DNA from: Pirellulaceae bacterium
GTDB taxonomy: Bacteria > Planctomycetota > Planctomycetia > Pirellulales > Pirellulaceae
Assembly: GCA_023382975.1 (NCBI GenBank)
Contig: JAHDXO010000002.1
Location: forward strand, 230,489-294,488
Length of the DNA stretch: 64,000 nucleotides
Direction of reading: 5' to 3'
The notes beneath the pieces are model-generated. The model had not been told where the DNA came from. It ran no database searches and was given only the letters and a program-made list of their open reading frames with translations. Shown one piece after another: positions 63,891-64,000 of this stretch (the first letter of the stretch is position 1; each line of letters begins with the position of its first letter). The position numbers and the translations under genes are program-made.

Positions 63891-64000
63891 CGGGCTGCTA
63901 GCCAAGCACAAAGCCGGCGGCGGGGGACTGATCGAGCTGTTGCAGGAGATCTCCGCCCGCTATCAATACGTGCCCCGCGAGGTCGTCGAGAAGGTCAGCG
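63862..64000 (+). CDS. Start of a NuoE/HydA-type (24-kDa, thioredoxin-like [2Fe-2S]) subunit, partial
   Basis: ATG 63862, after GAGGGAGAGA, inside the end of the preceding gene. The 46 codons read MDKVNLQEVDGLLAKHKAGG, then GGLIELLQEISARYQYVPRE and VVEKVS. This is the standard opening of NuoE-like proteins (helical part with 'G.LI.LLQE....YGY.P.E....V'), found with complex I, NAD-dependent formate dehydrogenases and bifurcating hydrogenases. The cluster-binding cysteines lie beyond the window. The overlap makes a shared operon with nqr genes certain; a NuoF-like NADH/FMN subunit is expected next. Confidence 0.8.
   Translation, partial: MDKVNLQEVDGLLAKHKAGGGGLIELLQEISARYQYVPREVVEKVS

Noticed and set aside
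63405..64000. Short nqrF explained as a frameshift or sequencing error
   Set aside because: No FAD or NADH domain text is found in any frame after the stop; instead a NuoE-like start with its own ribosome site overlaps the end.
1..64000. CRISPR arrays, insertion sequences, phage genes, rRNA
   Set aside because: No regularly spaced direct repeats, transposase motifs, terminal inverted repeats or ribosomal RNA segments were recognised.

Overview
The window comes from a GC-rich planctomycete, most likely Pirellulales-like. Supporting signs are the DUF1553/DUF1501 pair at the left edge, giant secreted proteins with an N-terminal LE.LEDRRLL motif and C-terminal dockerin-like repeats, a sulfatase, ThuA and Tat-exported Gfo/Idh/MocA proteins, a J-like planctomycete protein starting FDPYYQWLGIPP, and -10 elements of the type TACAAT. 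I see no rRNA, tRNA, CRISPR array, transposase or phage gene.

Layout. 1-3.8 kb: end of a DUF1553 protein, a DUF1501 protein and a secreted PPC-domain protein, all on +. 3.8-4.5 kb: a VapBC-like pair on - whose PIN toxin is broken by one nonsense codon. 4.7-25.5 kb: two secreted proteins on -, one an M64-like metalloprotease and one a giant of about 5,880 residues with a catalytically erased matrixin-like motif and many internal repeats. 26-29.6 kb: moeA, a lipoprotein-like unknown and class II fba on +. 29.7-41.4 kb: sulfatase, exported O-methyltransferase-like protein, ThuA protein, an overlapping histidine kinase/AGE epimerase pair, a TolC-like coiled-coil protein, a J-like/TPR/zinc-finger membrane protein, a zinc-type alcohol dehydrogenase relative and a glycine-rich Spy-like protein. 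41.6-47.4 kb: an exported methyltransferase-PQQ-propeller fusion, a cysteine-rich exported protein and a glycosidase-like protein.

47.4-53.2 kb holds two redox modules facing each other. On + is a marR-pirin-doxX operon with an operator-like palindrome over its promoter. On - is a tungsten aldehyde oxidoreductase operon (polyferredoxin, W-subunit, FAD/NAD subunit, MoaD) in the same order as aorABCD of Aromatoleum-type enzymes. 53.5-58.7 kb carries single genes: DUF4404, Tat-exported oxidoreductase, small membrane protein, URO-D family, SMP-30-like propeller and a ferritin-like protein.

59-64 kb is the most unusual part: a tightly coupled, translationally overlapping nqrABCDEF-like operon. 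NqrA carries an RnfC-type 2x[4Fe-4S] domain, NqrD has an extra N-terminal CxxCx5C motif, and NqrF is cut down to its membrane anchor and [2Fe-2S] domain with no FAD/NADH reductase domain. A NuoE-like gene then overlaps the nqrF end and runs off the window. This looks like a sodium pump intermediate between RNF and NQR with a complex-I/hydrogenase-type NADH module in place of the NqrF reductase.
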